Shown piece by piece: positions 9,201 to 17,578 of a stretch of 62,023 nt of DNA. Made by a program: the position numbers and the translations under genes. The notes under the pieces were generated by a model. It saw only the letters and a program-made list of their open reading frames with translations, made no database searches and was not told the DNA's origin. This DNA comes from Phycisphaeraceae bacterium (GTDB taxonomy: Bacteria > Planctomycetota > Phycisphaerae > Phycisphaerales > Zrk34). Position 1 is the first letter of the stretch; each line of letters starts with the position of its first letter. Where the stretch lies: positions 1-62,023 of the forward strand of contig JANQQT010000179.1 in the NCBI GenBank assembly GCA_028284925.1, in the 5' to 3' direction.

Positions 9201-11618
9201 GGTCAGTTCATCAACGATGCCTATCGTCTCACCATCCTCGTCAACGGTCAGCCCGTCCGCACCATCGAACGAAACGGTGAAAAGGATCCCTTCGAAATCA
9301 ACGTCCCCGAAAAACTTCTCAAGGATGGCGAAAACAAAGTCGAGTTCCAGATGAATGGGCGCGGAGAATACTCTTATGCCGTCACGCTTCGGGGCTTCTC
9401 CAGCGAATTCAAAGACCCCAATACCTGGCGATACCCCCACGTACGGTCCCGTCATTACTACCACGCTTCGCTCGAATATCGCGGTATTCCCATCCGTGCT
9501 GCCAGCACATCTCCCGTCAAGAACCTTGAAATCGGACAACGAACCCGCGTCCACGTCAGTGTCCACCCCCATCGCACACGCGACTACCTCGTCATCGAAG
9601 AACCTCTTCCCGCCGGTATGAAACTCTCCGCAGGCTCTCTCTCTGGTCGCTTCAAACATCACGAAGTCCGCGATGGCAAAATCGTCATGTATTACCCGCC
9701 CGGTGAACTCGTCAGCGATATCTCATACGAACTCGTCGGCTATTCCACCGGAGCCTACCGCGTCGGTCCCACCGTCATTCGCGATGCCCTCAACCCGGGT
9801 CGCATGCGAATCGGCAAGCCGGTCGACCTCAACGTCCTTAAACCGAATGCCAAATCCAAGGACCCCTACGCTCTTAACGATGCCGAACGTTTCGCACTGG
9901 GACAGGCCCACTTCAAAGACGGTCAATACGCCAAAGCTCGCGATTACCTTCGCCCTCTCTTCGAAAGGGAACGCCGCTACAACGAATCCGAAACCGCTCG
10001 CATGTTGCTCTGGATTCACACCAGCGAAAAATTCTTCGATGCCAAGCGCATCGTGTCCTCCTTTGAAAGCCTTTTCGAAAAGAACCCACAACTCACCATT
10101 CCCTTCGAGAAAATCCTCACTGTCGGCCGTGCCTACCGCGAAACCGGTGAATACGAACGGGCATACCTCGTATTCCAGGCCACCATCGATTCCAGTTTCC
10201 TCAATGATTCGAACATCAGCGCCATTCTCCAGGATGAAGGTCAGCTATTAGGTTCCATCGACTATCAGGAAGATCTCTGGCGCGAATACGCGGATTCCGC
10301 TCAGGTCGCCTCCGCCTACCTTTCCTTGTCACAGTTGCTCTACCAGAATGCGTCCAGGGCCGATGAGATCGCCAGGCGAACCCGCCGCATCCATGTGCCC
10401 GGCCACGACCGTGATGCCAGGGCCAAACCCACGCGCATCGGCATGCTGCGTCAGACCATCGAGCTTCTCGGTTCCTTTATGGCTCTGTATCCCACAAGCC
10501 CGCTTGCCGATGATGCCGCGTTCAGTCTCGCCAATGCCCACCTTGATCTCAAGGATTACAAAAAGGTGGTCAGCCTCAGCAGCGCGTTCAAGGGTCGCTA
10601 TGCCAAGAGCGATTTCGTCAGTTCCTTCCAGTACATGATCGCCTTGGGTCATTTCTGGCAGCGTAATTACAAACCGGCTCTCACCTCCGCCAGAGTCGTC
10701 GCCGATGGTAAGAGCAAGGATCGTGACTTCGCCCGATACATCCTCGGCCAGATCCATCACGCTCAGGGACATCCCGCCGAAGCCATCAAATGGTACGACA
10801 CCGTCAAATCCAAATACTCCGATGCCGGTGAAGCCATCGACTACTTCAAGCGTAAGAGTCTTAAGCTTGAGGAAGTCAACATTTTCCGTCCCGGCAAACC
10901 CGTCAAGCTCACACTCAAGTATCGCAACGTCGCCGATGCCCAGATGCAAGTCTACAAAGTTGATCTCATGAAACTCTATCTACGCGAGAAGAACCTCAGC
11001 AAGATCACACAAGTCAACCTGGCCGGCATCAACCCGCAACAGGTCATCAAGCTCAAGTTGGGTGACGGCAAGGACTATGTGGACAAGGAAAAAACCGCCG
11101 AACTGAAGCTCAAGGATGAAGGCTCATATCTCGTCATCTGTCGCGGCGACAACATGTTCGTCAGCGCCCTCGTTCTCGTCACGCCCCTCGCCCTTGATGT
11201 CCAGGAAGACCCCGCCAGCGGTCGCGTCCGTGTCAATGTCATGGATAAAACCTCCGGTCTTCGTCCGGCAGGCGTTCACGTCAAAGCCATCGGTTCAGGC
11301 AACTCCCAGTTCGTCAGCGGCGATACCGATCTCAGAGGCATCTTCGTCGCCGATGGTCTCCGTGGTAAAACCACCGTCATCGCTCGTATTAATGAAACCC
11401 GTTATGCATTCTACCGCGGTGATACCTGGCTTGGTCGCACGCCGACCAGAAACGCGCGCCCCAGGCCACAGGGCAAGATGCTCAAGAAGCCATCCCTCAT
11501 CGATTATGAAGGCAATCTCAAATTGGACAATAGTGCCATCCAGAATCGCTTGAACAAGAACTGGGATTCTCTCCGTCGATCCGGCGGAAAGGGCGTCAAA
11601 GTCTACCAGGCCAAGTAA
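3279..11618 (+). CDS. Giant alpha-2-macroglobulin family protein with flanking TPR regions
   Basis: About 2,779 residues. A signal peptide (residues 1 to about 33, ending near MTVAAADA) is followed by long TPR-like helical repeats to about residue 560 (A..LARQFDAAARSAD, KKYDDAKNRFEQFLKKHP). Then come MG/A2M domains: MG2 near residue 790 (YIYTDRSVYQPGQTV), SLAMVDQALFARF near 1240, and the A2M domain near 1500 (DNTTKWRLTARGVT). A Gly/Gln/Asn-rich linker spans about 1370-1465. The alpha/alpha thioester-domain fold is near 1735-1990 (HSDGGWGWGG). A second TPR block lies near 2200-2520, and a beta-sandwich forms the tail. No CxEQ thioester cysteine is present before the GGWGWG region. The start at 3279 fits AAGGA at 3266-3270 (8 nt). 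3273 and 3222 are alternatives. A periplasmic protease-trap or cell-envelope scaffold role is inferred from bacterial A2Ms. Confidence 0.9.
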   Translation: MRRVKRLYSGLIWVGCLSAIVGLGVSPMTVAAADAKPVVKIDETFAIKVALRARQFDAAARSADSVIAERGKQVDEALYLKALALQLANRHDQAVKTADILIVKHPKSSWYYKARFLKAQSLLRLKKFVDAERIYEEEANRLLSTRRKSRIVGVIVKFADALAKKQDEKDPGSPKPDYRKAYKLYAKALTMEIDRNLRDEVLYKKAYAIEQARNYNAAIRDYRTYLQEFDPDWIGSVGSVERMRGQKRQNPPKAGKYVYLARYRLVKSQLGANHFPQSRRNAQDLMDLITGHHKNKKMGAEAAKMLANTNWQLLRTYRMPRCNSADYSAAVKAARDFLAKYPDHPFAVEGAWNLAEALAARGEADKAVIAFEAFMNGKLFKLPAGELAAKPLKRHGKSPARLKADWEKLALYRIAMIRMGQKLYDKAMVRFNAYINRYPDGPQWGDAQRQLINAEFAMAVDAVAEKKYDDAKNRFEQFLKKHPLESRNAQVLFTLGQIEFAAATKLEKDKADTKLIATAYARAIDQWARLVSKYPRTNEASLALYRTGLIYEEKLKDLDKALETYRRLTWGSYASSARNRITFMTKKQLLIQTERTWRSNEKAKIKLDVRNIEKLTVRQYFLDFEAYFRKTHMSGRVEELDIALIQPDKTWELKINQYAKYKPLTQHVEIPFAAQKRGVCIVNVSNDDLEATTLVVRSDLEMMTRASRHELLVFVQNVLTGKPEANARVLLSDGKNVFSSGLTGKDGVFIKKYDELKSINTLRVLAQSDAGYAFGGASLSGLRFGSGLTRKGYIYTDRSVYQPGQTVSIKGIIREVKDGKYHVPAGNKYLVDIRDAHSRLLRQVEVKLSEYGSFSVATPLAKGSPVGSYVITARPADKDRQHLIYTGRFQVRTFQLAKMKLSFKFDRRVYFRGEKVNATISAAYYWGEPLVGKSIRYTLPDGRTYTEKTDAKGKLKVEFDTSGLTPGRALLFQGQIIGENVTARKAVYLPKLGYAITGKVSQKVMLAGEGFDLNVTTKTPDGKPVGKSLKVTVLRREQGTKDPVLSGVPWLRRPVPATADVTISEHKVSTDDKTGKGVLRLALNKGGAYVLRIAGEDRFKQTVTTEQRLFISDDEDRVKLRMFTTTDTLKVGGKTKVKLHSRLKNNLALLTFESDRIISYRIVPIKNGSNDVAINVGHEHFPNFQLAATVMDGKHLRTSNHHFKVERELKVTVEPLKKIYAPGEGGKVRLKVTDQTGKPVAAELSLAMVDQALFARFGDHAPRILDFFQRDAMRRVEFRAGSSNGFNYTATTRAIVRAYTDERDRLARLTRAQKELERVQAWNQITAERNRKLSMLGLKVASGELSNDTDKALGDLRQRESIRSGWGIRSYGLDANSWHYGQRLDRGIGYAGGQGQAGVQASGGAGRATAQLFADQLQTQLDGAFQQPGNFNEPHDQRNIDRSVNANDSGRFIGNRNEQTIRATGDVPLEFGMDEEIDESKSGRDGRSITPRYELPDAVRWFPAIVTNDKGVAIIDITMPDNTTKWRLTARGVTKNTLVGEATASLITRKDFFISLKAPATAYEGDTLQLLARLHNLAGFSGKANVKLTLRANGRQINQSARDVNIKKGQTAEFLLDAIKVGNVDSLEATLSVTAGKHRDALVVKIPVEPYGLEYADHRGGAAKNSATLKLKLPDKQKYRSRHMSLVIGPHLKKQIIRMALSPSLSTRPQHGFRDARRAIAPPIGSFPGTELLAAVSGLEYARKTKAPTVDQAQLVERVRTLVGSVVVSQHSDGGWGWGGHNRSDWAVTSTTYWALVSANAAGVKVHDRALARAENYLATIFKSVGSTDFDPKAVILHAQSVSKKADYKLLNPLHRRRNDLSAIALAYTALAFANLDRNDFASEILAVLDKKAKTLTIDDKPVSYWDGSTKHSWLNDRVETTAVALLAYLKVKPDSPNAARAAAYLLNHRGALRIRPAKARGPVVTGLAQYFGKGQFINDAYRLTILVNGQPVRTIERNGEKDPFEINVPEKLLKDGENKVEFQMNGRGEYSYAVTLRGFSSEFKDPNTWRYPHVRSRHYYHASLEYRGIPIRAASTSPVKNLEIGQRTRVHVSVHPHRTRDYLVIEEPLPAGMKLSAGSLSGRFKHHEVRDGKIVMYYPPGELVSDISYELVGYSTGAYRVGPTVIRDALNPGRMRIGKPVDLNVLKPNAKSKDPYALNDAERFALGQAHFKDGQYAKARDYLRPLFERERRYNESETARMLLWIHTSEKFFDAKRIVSSFESLFEKNPQLTIPFEKILTVGRAYRETGEYERAYLVFQATIDSSFLNDSNISAILQDEGQLLGSIDYQEDLWREYADSAQVASAYLSLSQLLYQNASRADEIARRTRRIHVPGHDRDARAKPTRIGMLRQTIELLGSFMALYPTSPLADDAAFSLANAHLDLKDYKKVVSLSSAFKGRYAKSDFVSSFQYMIALGHFWQRNYKPALTSARVVADGKSKDRDFARYILGQIHHAQGHPAEAIKWYDTVKSKYSDAGEAIDYFKRKSLKLEEVNIFRPGKPVKLTLKYRNVADAQMQVYKVDLMKLYLREKNLSKITQVNLAGINPQQVIKLKLGDGKDYVDKEKTAELKLKDEGSYLVICRGDNMFVSALVLVTPLALDVQEDPASGRVRVNVMDKTSGLRPAGVHVKAIGSGNSQFVSGDTDLRGIFVADGLRGKTTVIARINETRYAFYRGDTWLGRTPTRNARPRPQGKMLKKPSLIDYEGNLKLDNSAIQNRLNKNWDSLRRSGGKGVKVYQAK

Positions 11619-11650
11619 GCATTCAACTCCTCATTGGATCTAACCCCCGC

Positions 11651-11686
11651 AGGAGGGCACGAACGATATTCGTGCCCTCCTTTCTT
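11651..11686 (+). terminator. Rho-independent terminator after the A2M gene
   Basis: A perfect 13-bp stem (11651-11663 with 11669-11681) has a 5-nt loop and is followed by a short T-rich run (TTCTT). It lies 32 bp after the A2M stop codon. Confidence 0.85.
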
Positions 11687-11739
11687 ATGCGCGCTGCTCG
11701 TCATGGGCGACCGCCCACCCACCCTCCTATGATTCACGC

Positions 11740-12975
11740 ATGGTCGCATGGGAAAGCCGATTCAAATCTGAATCCAAGAGACAGGTCGTCACCGCGATCC
11801 TGATGCTCTTGATCCTTGCGCTTTCCACCGGTGGCGCATTCTGGTATTCCGCTTCCCATTCAAAGCCCACACCTCAGCAACCGGATCGCAGTCTCGGAAA
11901 AATCAAACTGGGGGTCTTTCACATCAATGTCCCGCGTGCTTGGAATCGTAGCGCCTACGCCCTGAAGGACAGCGACATCATCACCGAAGTCAGATTCAAA
12001 GAGCCTCAATTACGTCCATCCCAGACCCCGCGCATGCTCCTCATCAAGCACCGCGCAACCCCGCAGGCTGTCCACCCTCGATTTTTTGAGCAGACTGTCC
12101 TGACGGAGATTGACTACGAATCGAAGGGGATCCGTTTTACCCAATCGAACAAGGCCGTAATTAAGTTTGGTTCAATGACGTTCTTTACCTTTTCACTCGA
12201 ATTTGGTCCCGCGCCGGTGGGTGAAATCGTCGCCATTGGCACGTTTGATGGATATCAACATCTGTCCATTCGCCTGCGCACGCGGAACGTTCAGCGGAGT
12301 GACAGTCGGGCATTACTTCAGAAAATCCTGAATTCTGTAACCGATACGAGATACACCCCGATGGATGCTGCCGATTGGTCCGCCGCGGGCCTGGGCGCAA
12401 CATTGCCCAAAGGCATCAGATCATTCATCCGCAAAGGCGCTGCCGGGGATCTGGATGAATACTACCTCGCACAAGACAACGTAGGGGATCTCATCCTCAC
12501 ACGATTCCGCATTCTGTCGCTCGTTTCACCCGTCATTCCGCCCACCTTGCATCCAAAGGATAATCCCAAACAGCGCCAACTCGATCAATTCTTTGACAAG
12601 AGTCGCCAGAAGACGCTCTATGATCGCATAACCAGGTTTCTCATTCGTACGTATATCGATCGCAGCCGGAAGATTCCCCAATTCGCCATCTTCAATTTTG
12701 GTTATCCCGATGTTCTCCTCGAAGCCACCGGCATCATCATCCCCACCAGGCTCAATCGCCGCATCGTCAATGAAATTCAGATGATCGATCTGAACCAGGA
12801 CAACAAAGTCCTCTGGCTTGATATCCACGCCTCAGACGACCTCTACAGGCGATCTACCCGTGACCAACAGGCTCTGCCGCGTCCGGAATGGGCCTCTCAG
12901 GAGGTCATGCAGACCGTGTTATCACTCCTTAGGGCCCGAAACGGGTCAAGCCGCGATACGACCTCAACCGATTAG
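11740..12975 (+). CDS. Membrane-anchored protein of unknown function
   Basis: The product has 411 residues. An N-terminal transmembrane segment (VVTAILMLLILALSTGGAFW, about residues 20-39) follows a basic start, so the protein is probably anchored with its bulk outside the cytoplasm. The remaining sequence contains two alpha/beta units. The first has KLGVFHINVPRAWNRSAYA and …LRTRNVQRSDSRALLQKIL, a layout like PsbP/Mog1-fold or DUF1795-like proteins (a buried 'sf.vPrgW' strand followed later by a helix). This comparison is by eye only. The C-terminus is Arg/Ser-rich. No Shine-Dalgarno is evident before 11740 and a later start is possible. The next gene encodes a protein of similar layout. Confidence 0.7.
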   Translation: MVAWESRFKSESKRQVVTAILMLLILALSTGGAFWYSASHSKPTPQQPDRSLGKIKLGVFHINVPRAWNRSAYALKDSDIITEVRFKEPQLRPSQTPRMLLIKHRATPQAVHPRFFEQTVLTEIDYESKGIRFTQSNKAVIKFGSMTFFTFSLEFGPAPVGEIVAIGTFDGYQHLSIRLRTRNVQRSDSRALLQKILNSVTDTRYTPMDAADWSAAGLGATLPKGIRSFIRKGAAGDLDEYYLAQDNVGDLILTRFRILSLVSPVIPPTLHPKDNPKQRQLDQFFDKSRQKTLYDRITRFLIRTYIDRSRKIPQFAIFNFGYPDVLLEATGIIIPTRLNRRIVNEIQMIDLNQDNKVLWLDIHASDDLYRRSTRDQQALPRPEWASQEVMQTVLSLLRARNGSSRDTTSTD

Positions 12976-13142
12976 CAATGGGATAACGCTTCGTTCCTTC
13001 GCATCGAATCTGGATCGTATGCCCGAACCTGTAACACGCCGCTCGCTTGTTGGGGATCGAACTTCAGGTTCCGTAATATTAAGGGACGCCGATCCGGATC
13101 ACGCTGGCTACACACGCCCCGCCACTCTTTGGAGGCATGACG

Positions 13143-14630
13143 ATGAATAACGCCCACCTCACTTCGCGATTCTCGCTCCCGCTTTTGGCTCTTGGCCTTA
13201 TGGCATCGGCGACCGCCGTGCATGCTCAAGCCAAGGACAGTGATTACCTTACCTCCGACCGCGTCTACGACTACTCATACGGCATGTCCCTCCTCTTGCC
13301 TCTTGATTGCGCCACACAGCGATCCATCGGCGACCAGTACAAAATCCGAATCGCCGACAAGAAGGGACGCTACACCATGTTCCTCGCCGTCAAAAAGTCC
13401 CGACGCGTCCTCACGCTCCGGCAGGTCGCCAAACTCGCAAAGGAACAGGTACGCAAGACCCAACCCACGGCCACCACGCTTAAGGATCCTGATGGCACAC
13501 CACCGTCCAAAATGACTTGGACGCGCACCACGCGCCTTGCATCGCGCCCCGCGGAATTCCAATACTACCGCATGCCCCAGGCGACCGGCGCCAAGCTCGC
13601 CTTTACCGCCCAGGCCATTATCGAAATCGACCCCCTCACCTTCGCCGTTCTCAAGATGACCGCCCGAAACAAGGACGTCGAGCAGACCAAGCCAATCTTC
13701 GAGGCCGTCGCAAGAAGTCTTCGCATTGAAGATCAACGCAAACTTAACGCCATGCGCCGAAAGGAAGTCGACGCCGCCGTCGCATGGCGCGAACGCGTCA
13801 GCCTCAAGGACCTCCACAAAACCGTTTCTCTTATCCCCAAACAGCATTTCAAAATCGTTGAAGGCAAGAAAATCGTCGGCACCATGACCATGATCCAGAA
13901 TCGCATTCGTGAGCAGAACAAACCCGGCATCGGTGTCCAACTTCGCGTACGGATCATCGGCGGCAAGAACCATGAGTTCTATTTCGACTCCATTTCCACC
14001 TTCTTCCTCGCCGACGATGACAGCCTCGAAATCTGGTCCACCAAAGTCACTCGGCGCTCCGTCAATCCCGCCTCCCGAAAAAGGACCGAGCGCAAAAGTC
14101 CGCGCAGCGTCAACCCCACCAACACCGTTGTCCAGACCGCCATACGCACAGGTGACCTCATCAAAATCTACAACAGCGGAACACGCAACAAAGGCGAACG
14201 ACAACTCGATATCCCCCGAATTCGATACAAATTCATGACCGAAGCCGAAGCCAAGAAACGCGGCTACGTCGGCGTCAAACCACGCATCCAAACTGAAGAA
14301 AACAAAGGCAAGGTTCGCGTCACACTCAAACACGCCTACCTCTCCCAGGTCGAATCCTTCCTCCTCGCCCAGATCCTCCCCCATGACCGCGCCGGAACAT
14401 ACGGCTTCTACTACTACTACCCCCACGTTGGAGCCGTCACGTACCGCACGGACAAAATTGTGCCCGGCCTCGACGGATTCAAGGTCTACACCAAGCTCGC
14501 TCCCAACGCCCCCACCCTCAAATCCTCCTACGACCCCGAAGGTCGCCTCGTCGAACGCGAACTGTCCGATAAACAGCGCATTGTCCCCACCACCGAAGAA
14601 GTCACACAGAAATTCTGGCGACAGAATTAA
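13143..14630 (+). CDS. Secreted protein of unknown function
   Basis: The product has 495 residues with a Sec signal peptide (residues 1 to about 29, ending TAVHAQA). The mature part starts YDYSYGMSLLLPLDC and contains helix-strand repeats rich in Lys/Arg/Thr. It shows the same 'signal, leading strand, regulator-like helix SLKDLHKTVSLIPKQHFK' layout as its upstream neighbour. GGAGG at 13131-13135 lies 7 nt from 13143 and only 1 nt from the upstream ATG at 13137, which fixes the start. The C-terminal part (YGFYYYYPHVGAVTYRTDKI) is aromatic-rich. No enzymatic motif was seen. It is not clear whether it is transcribed with the preceding gene, since 167 bp separate them. Confidence 0.78.
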   Translation: MNNAHLTSRFSLPLLALGLMASATAVHAQAKDSDYLTSDRVYDYSYGMSLLLPLDCATQRSIGDQYKIRIADKKGRYTMFLAVKKSRRVLTLRQVAKLAKEQVRKTQPTATTLKDPDGTPPSKMTWTRTTRLASRPAEFQYYRMPQATGAKLAFTAQAIIEIDPLTFAVLKMTARNKDVEQTKPIFEAVARSLRIEDQRKLNAMRRKEVDAAVAWRERVSLKDLHKTVSLIPKQHFKIVEGKKIVGTMTMIQNRIREQNKPGIGVQLRVRIIGGKNHEFYFDSISTFFLADDDSLEIWSTKVTRRSVNPASRKRTERKSPRSVNPTNTVVQTAIRTGDLIKIYNSGTRNKGERQLDIPRIRYKFMTEAEAKKRGYVGVKPRIQTEENKGKVRVTLKHAYLSQVESFLLAQILPHDRAGTYGFYYYYPHVGAVTYRTDKIVPGLDGFKVYTKLAPNAPTLKSSYDPEGRLVERELSDKQRIVPTTEEVTQKFWRQN

Positions 14631-14873
14631 CCTCACCCGTCGGGGCCAAGTCGCTTCTTCCACCGGCTAATCTCAGACCCATCAAGCACCCCGCCGACTC
14701 CCCAATCCATCCGACTTTTCCGCACTCCGTCTTTTTACATCCTTTTAACACCCATTCACCTCCCGACGTTGCAACCCGCCATCAGTCGCCCTATCCTACA
14801 GGCCACGAAAACAGGGCCGGGCCGGTTATGGTGTGGCTGCGCCCCAATAAAATAGAGTTGACTGGATACAAAT

Positions 14874-17564
14874 ATGGCCACGATCAGTTACGACGGGCAC
14901 TCGTTCATTTTAGATGGTAAACGCATCTGGCTCGTGAGCGGCACGATGCACTTCGCTCGCATCCCCAGCGAATTGTGGCGCGATCGCATCCGGACCGCAA
15001 AACAAGCCGGACTCAACTGCATCGAAACGGCTGCCTGCTGGAACATCCACGAACCCGAACCCGGTGAATTCAACTTTGAAGGCGATGCCGACATCCGAGC
15101 CTTTATCCAAACCCTCAGCGAAGAAGGCATGTACTGTATCCTCCGACCCGGTCCCTACGTCGGCGATGCATGGGATATGGGTGGCCTTCCCGCGTGGCTT
15201 CTCGAAAACGAAGACATCAAACTTCGCCAGGGCAACCCCCCCTTTGTTCAGGCCGCCGCCGGCTACCTCGACCGACTCATCGGTGAAGTCGCCAACCTCC
15301 AGGTCACCGAAGATGAACCCGGCCCCATTGTTCTCATGCAGAACGAACACGAGTGGTTCTGCAACAACGATGAGCAGGGTGAGAACTACCTTCAGCAACT
15401 CAATCGTTTCCTGCGCGAATCCGGCGCCGCCGTCCCTCTCATCAATCGAAACGAAGGATGGCAGCGCGTCTCCGGCGTCATCGATACCTGGTCCGGCGAT
15501 GATGACATTTTCAGCAACTGCCGTCAACTTCGCGACTTCCAACGAAACACCCCCTCCATCGTCTCTTCACTCCCCACCGGCAATCTCAACATCTGGGGAC
15601 ACGACAGCGAATCCCAGCGATCCCCCGCCGATGTCATGTTTTCCATGGCAAGCGTCGCCGCCACCGGCTCAATGTTCAATCTCGATGCCATGTGCGGTGG
15701 AACAAACCTCGGCTTCCTCGGCGGTCGACTCTCAGGAGGTGATGACCAATTCGTCACCACATCCCACGATTCCCACGCACCCATCACCGAAACCGGTGCC
15801 ACCACCGAAAAATACTTCGCTGTAAAACGACTTGCCACCTTCCTCAGCCAGTACGCCCATGTCATGGCCAACCTTACCCCGGCCGAGCATCACACCGTCG
15901 GGGCCGCCGACATTTCCATCACCCAACAATCCGGCTCGATGGGCAAGGTCGTCTTCCTCACACGTCGTGAAACTAAATCCCGCACCCTGGAGGTCATCAT
16001 CCCGGACGGCCGCTACCTCCCCGTGGACATGGGTACCGACCCCGTCGCGTGGATCGCCCTGGATGTCAATCTCGATGGCAAAGGCACGCTGGATCTTACC
16101 AATCTGAGACCCTGGGCCTTCGTTGAACAGAAACTCCTGGTCTTCTACGGCCCGGCCGGCTCCGAGGCCATCATCAGCATCGATGGAACCCAATTCTTCG
16201 ACAATGTACCCACCGGAAAGGAACCTCTCGTCTTCCAACACGAAGGCATGATCGTGGCCGTCCTTAACGAATCTCAGGTCGACGCCGCCCGGATCACCGA
16301 TGACGGAGTTTACGTGGGCGTTGCCGGCCTCGATACCGATGGCGAACCCCTTGCCCACGATAAATTCAGCACGTGCTACCACATTTCAATCACCGGTGAA
16401 AAAACCAGGCACCGTCGTAAGACAGAGACCGCCCCGGCTACACCCAGACTTGGAAAATGGGAATACGCAGGCGTCGACCGATACGTCAACGGAACCGCCC
16501 CGCGTTATGCCATCCTCGGTGAACCCCGAAGCCTCGAACGCTGTGGAAGTGACCTCGGTTACGGCTGGTACTGCGTCGGAATGGACCGCTCGCGAACCAA
16601 GAAAGCCAGTCTCCTCATGCCCCAGGCCGGTGATCGACTGCACATGTACATCGATGGCAAACTCAAATCCATTGTCGGCGATGGTCCCGGAGCTTCCAGA
16701 AAACCCCTCTCGCTAAACCTCCCCTCCGGCGCCTCCCACCTCGTCTTCCTCGCCGACAACTTCGGACGATTCAGCGGACAGACTGGCCTCGACCGACCCA
16801 AAGGTCTCTACGGTCCCCTGTTTGACGTCAAGGTTGCCAAACTCAGCAAACCCAAGATTACCGAAGAACTTCGCACCGAATTATTTGAACTTAGCGAGTA
16901 CATCCCCTATTGCTCCACTGATGAACGCGATCCGTTCGCACGTTATACCTACGAAGTCAAACTCGCCGCCAAGGCTCCTCTCGTCCTCCAGATCTCAGGT
17001 CAAAGGCAACGAAGCGTCATCTTCGTCAACGGCAAACCCGTTGGCCTCGATCTCGGCGAGGAAGTCACCGAGTACTTTGTCCTCGAGGAACACCTCAAGA
17101 AAGGCGTCAACCGCATCGCCATCGCGCTCATCGATCACCTCGACACCGACCCCAAAGAATACGACCCCACCGATTCACTCACGCTTTACAAAGTCAACGA
17201 AACCCTCACCGACAAAGCCGACTGGTGGTATGCCAAGTGGGAAATGCCCGAACCCGACTTCTTCGATGAACTCCCCTCCTCCATCCCCGCCCAACCCGGC
17301 TTCTTCCGAACCACCTTCAGCGTCGAATCCAACGACCAACCACTCATGCTCGAAATCAACGGCGCCTCCAAAGGCCAGATCTATCTCAACGGTCGTAACA
17401 TCGGGCGTTACTTCGTCGCCACCCACACGGGCAAAGCCGTACCCCCGCAAACTCAATACTACCTCCCCGAACCGTGGCTCAATGTCGAGGAGGAAAACGA
17501 ACTCATCCTCTTCGATGAACACGGCAAGTCCCCCTCACGCTGCAAGCTTCTTTACGCTGAATAG
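14874..17564 (+). CDS. GH35 beta-galactosidase-like protein, probable nucleophile loss
   Basis: The product has 896 residues. The N-terminal TIM barrel matches glycoside hydrolase family 35: SGTMHFARIP, AGLNCIETAACWNIHEP, ILRPGPYVGDAWDMGGLPAWLL, and the NE pair near Glu158 (LMQNEHEWF), the usual acid/base. GGTNLGF with …DSHAPITETG matches the later GGTNFG/APISEYG motifs. The position where GH35 has its nucleophile (TEFWPGWFDHWG) reads SSLPTGNLNIWG (residues 231-242), with no Glu. The C-terminal half has beta-sandwich jelly rolls (FVNGKPVGLDLG, YLNGRNIGRYF). There is no signal peptide and no clear ribosome-binding site. The aldo/keto reductase gene follows 14 bp later and is probably co-transcribed. 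Confidence 0.88.
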   Translation: MATISYDGHSFILDGKRIWLVSGTMHFARIPSELWRDRIRTAKQAGLNCIETAACWNIHEPEPGEFNFEGDADIRAFIQTLSEEGMYCILRPGPYVGDAWDMGGLPAWLLENEDIKLRQGNPPFVQAAAGYLDRLIGEVANLQVTEDEPGPIVLMQNEHEWFCNNDEQGENYLQQLNRFLRESGAAVPLINRNEGWQRVSGVIDTWSGDDDIFSNCRQLRDFQRNTPSIVSSLPTGNLNIWGHDSESQRSPADVMFSMASVAATGSMFNLDAMCGGTNLGFLGGRLSGGDDQFVTTSHDSHAPITETGATTEKYFAVKRLATFLSQYAHVMANLTPAEHHTVGAADISITQQSGSMGKVVFLTRRETKSRTLEVIIPDGRYLPVDMGTDPVAWIALDVNLDGKGTLDLTNLRPWAFVEQKLLVFYGPAGSEAIISIDGTQFFDNVPTGKEPLVFQHEGMIVAVLNESQVDAARITDDGVYVGVAGLDTDGEPLAHDKFSTCYHISITGEKTRHRRKTETAPATPRLGKWEYAGVDRYVNGTAPRYAILGEPRSLERCGSDLGYGWYCVGMDRSRTKKASLLMPQAGDRLHMYIDGKLKSIVGDGPGASRKPLSLNLPSGASHLVFLADNFGRFSGQTGLDRPKGLYGPLFDVKVAKLSKPKITEELRTELFELSEYIPYCSTDERDPFARYTYEVKLAAKAPLVLQISGQRQRSVIFVNGKPVGLDLGEEVTEYFVLEEHLKKGVNRIAIALIDHLDTDPKEYDPTDSLTLYKVNETLTDKADWWYAKWEMPEPDFFDELPSSIPAQPGFFRTTFSVESNDQPLMLEINGASKGQIYLNGRNIGRYFVATHTGKAVPPQTQYYLPEPWLNVEEENELILFDEHGKSPSRCKLLYAE

Positions 17565-17578
17565 CCCCCTCCCATTCC

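Noticed and set aside
13275-14663. 462-codon open frame on the minus strand
   Set aside because: It mirrors the secreted protein gene at 13143-14630 and has no ribosome-binding site or recognisable domain.
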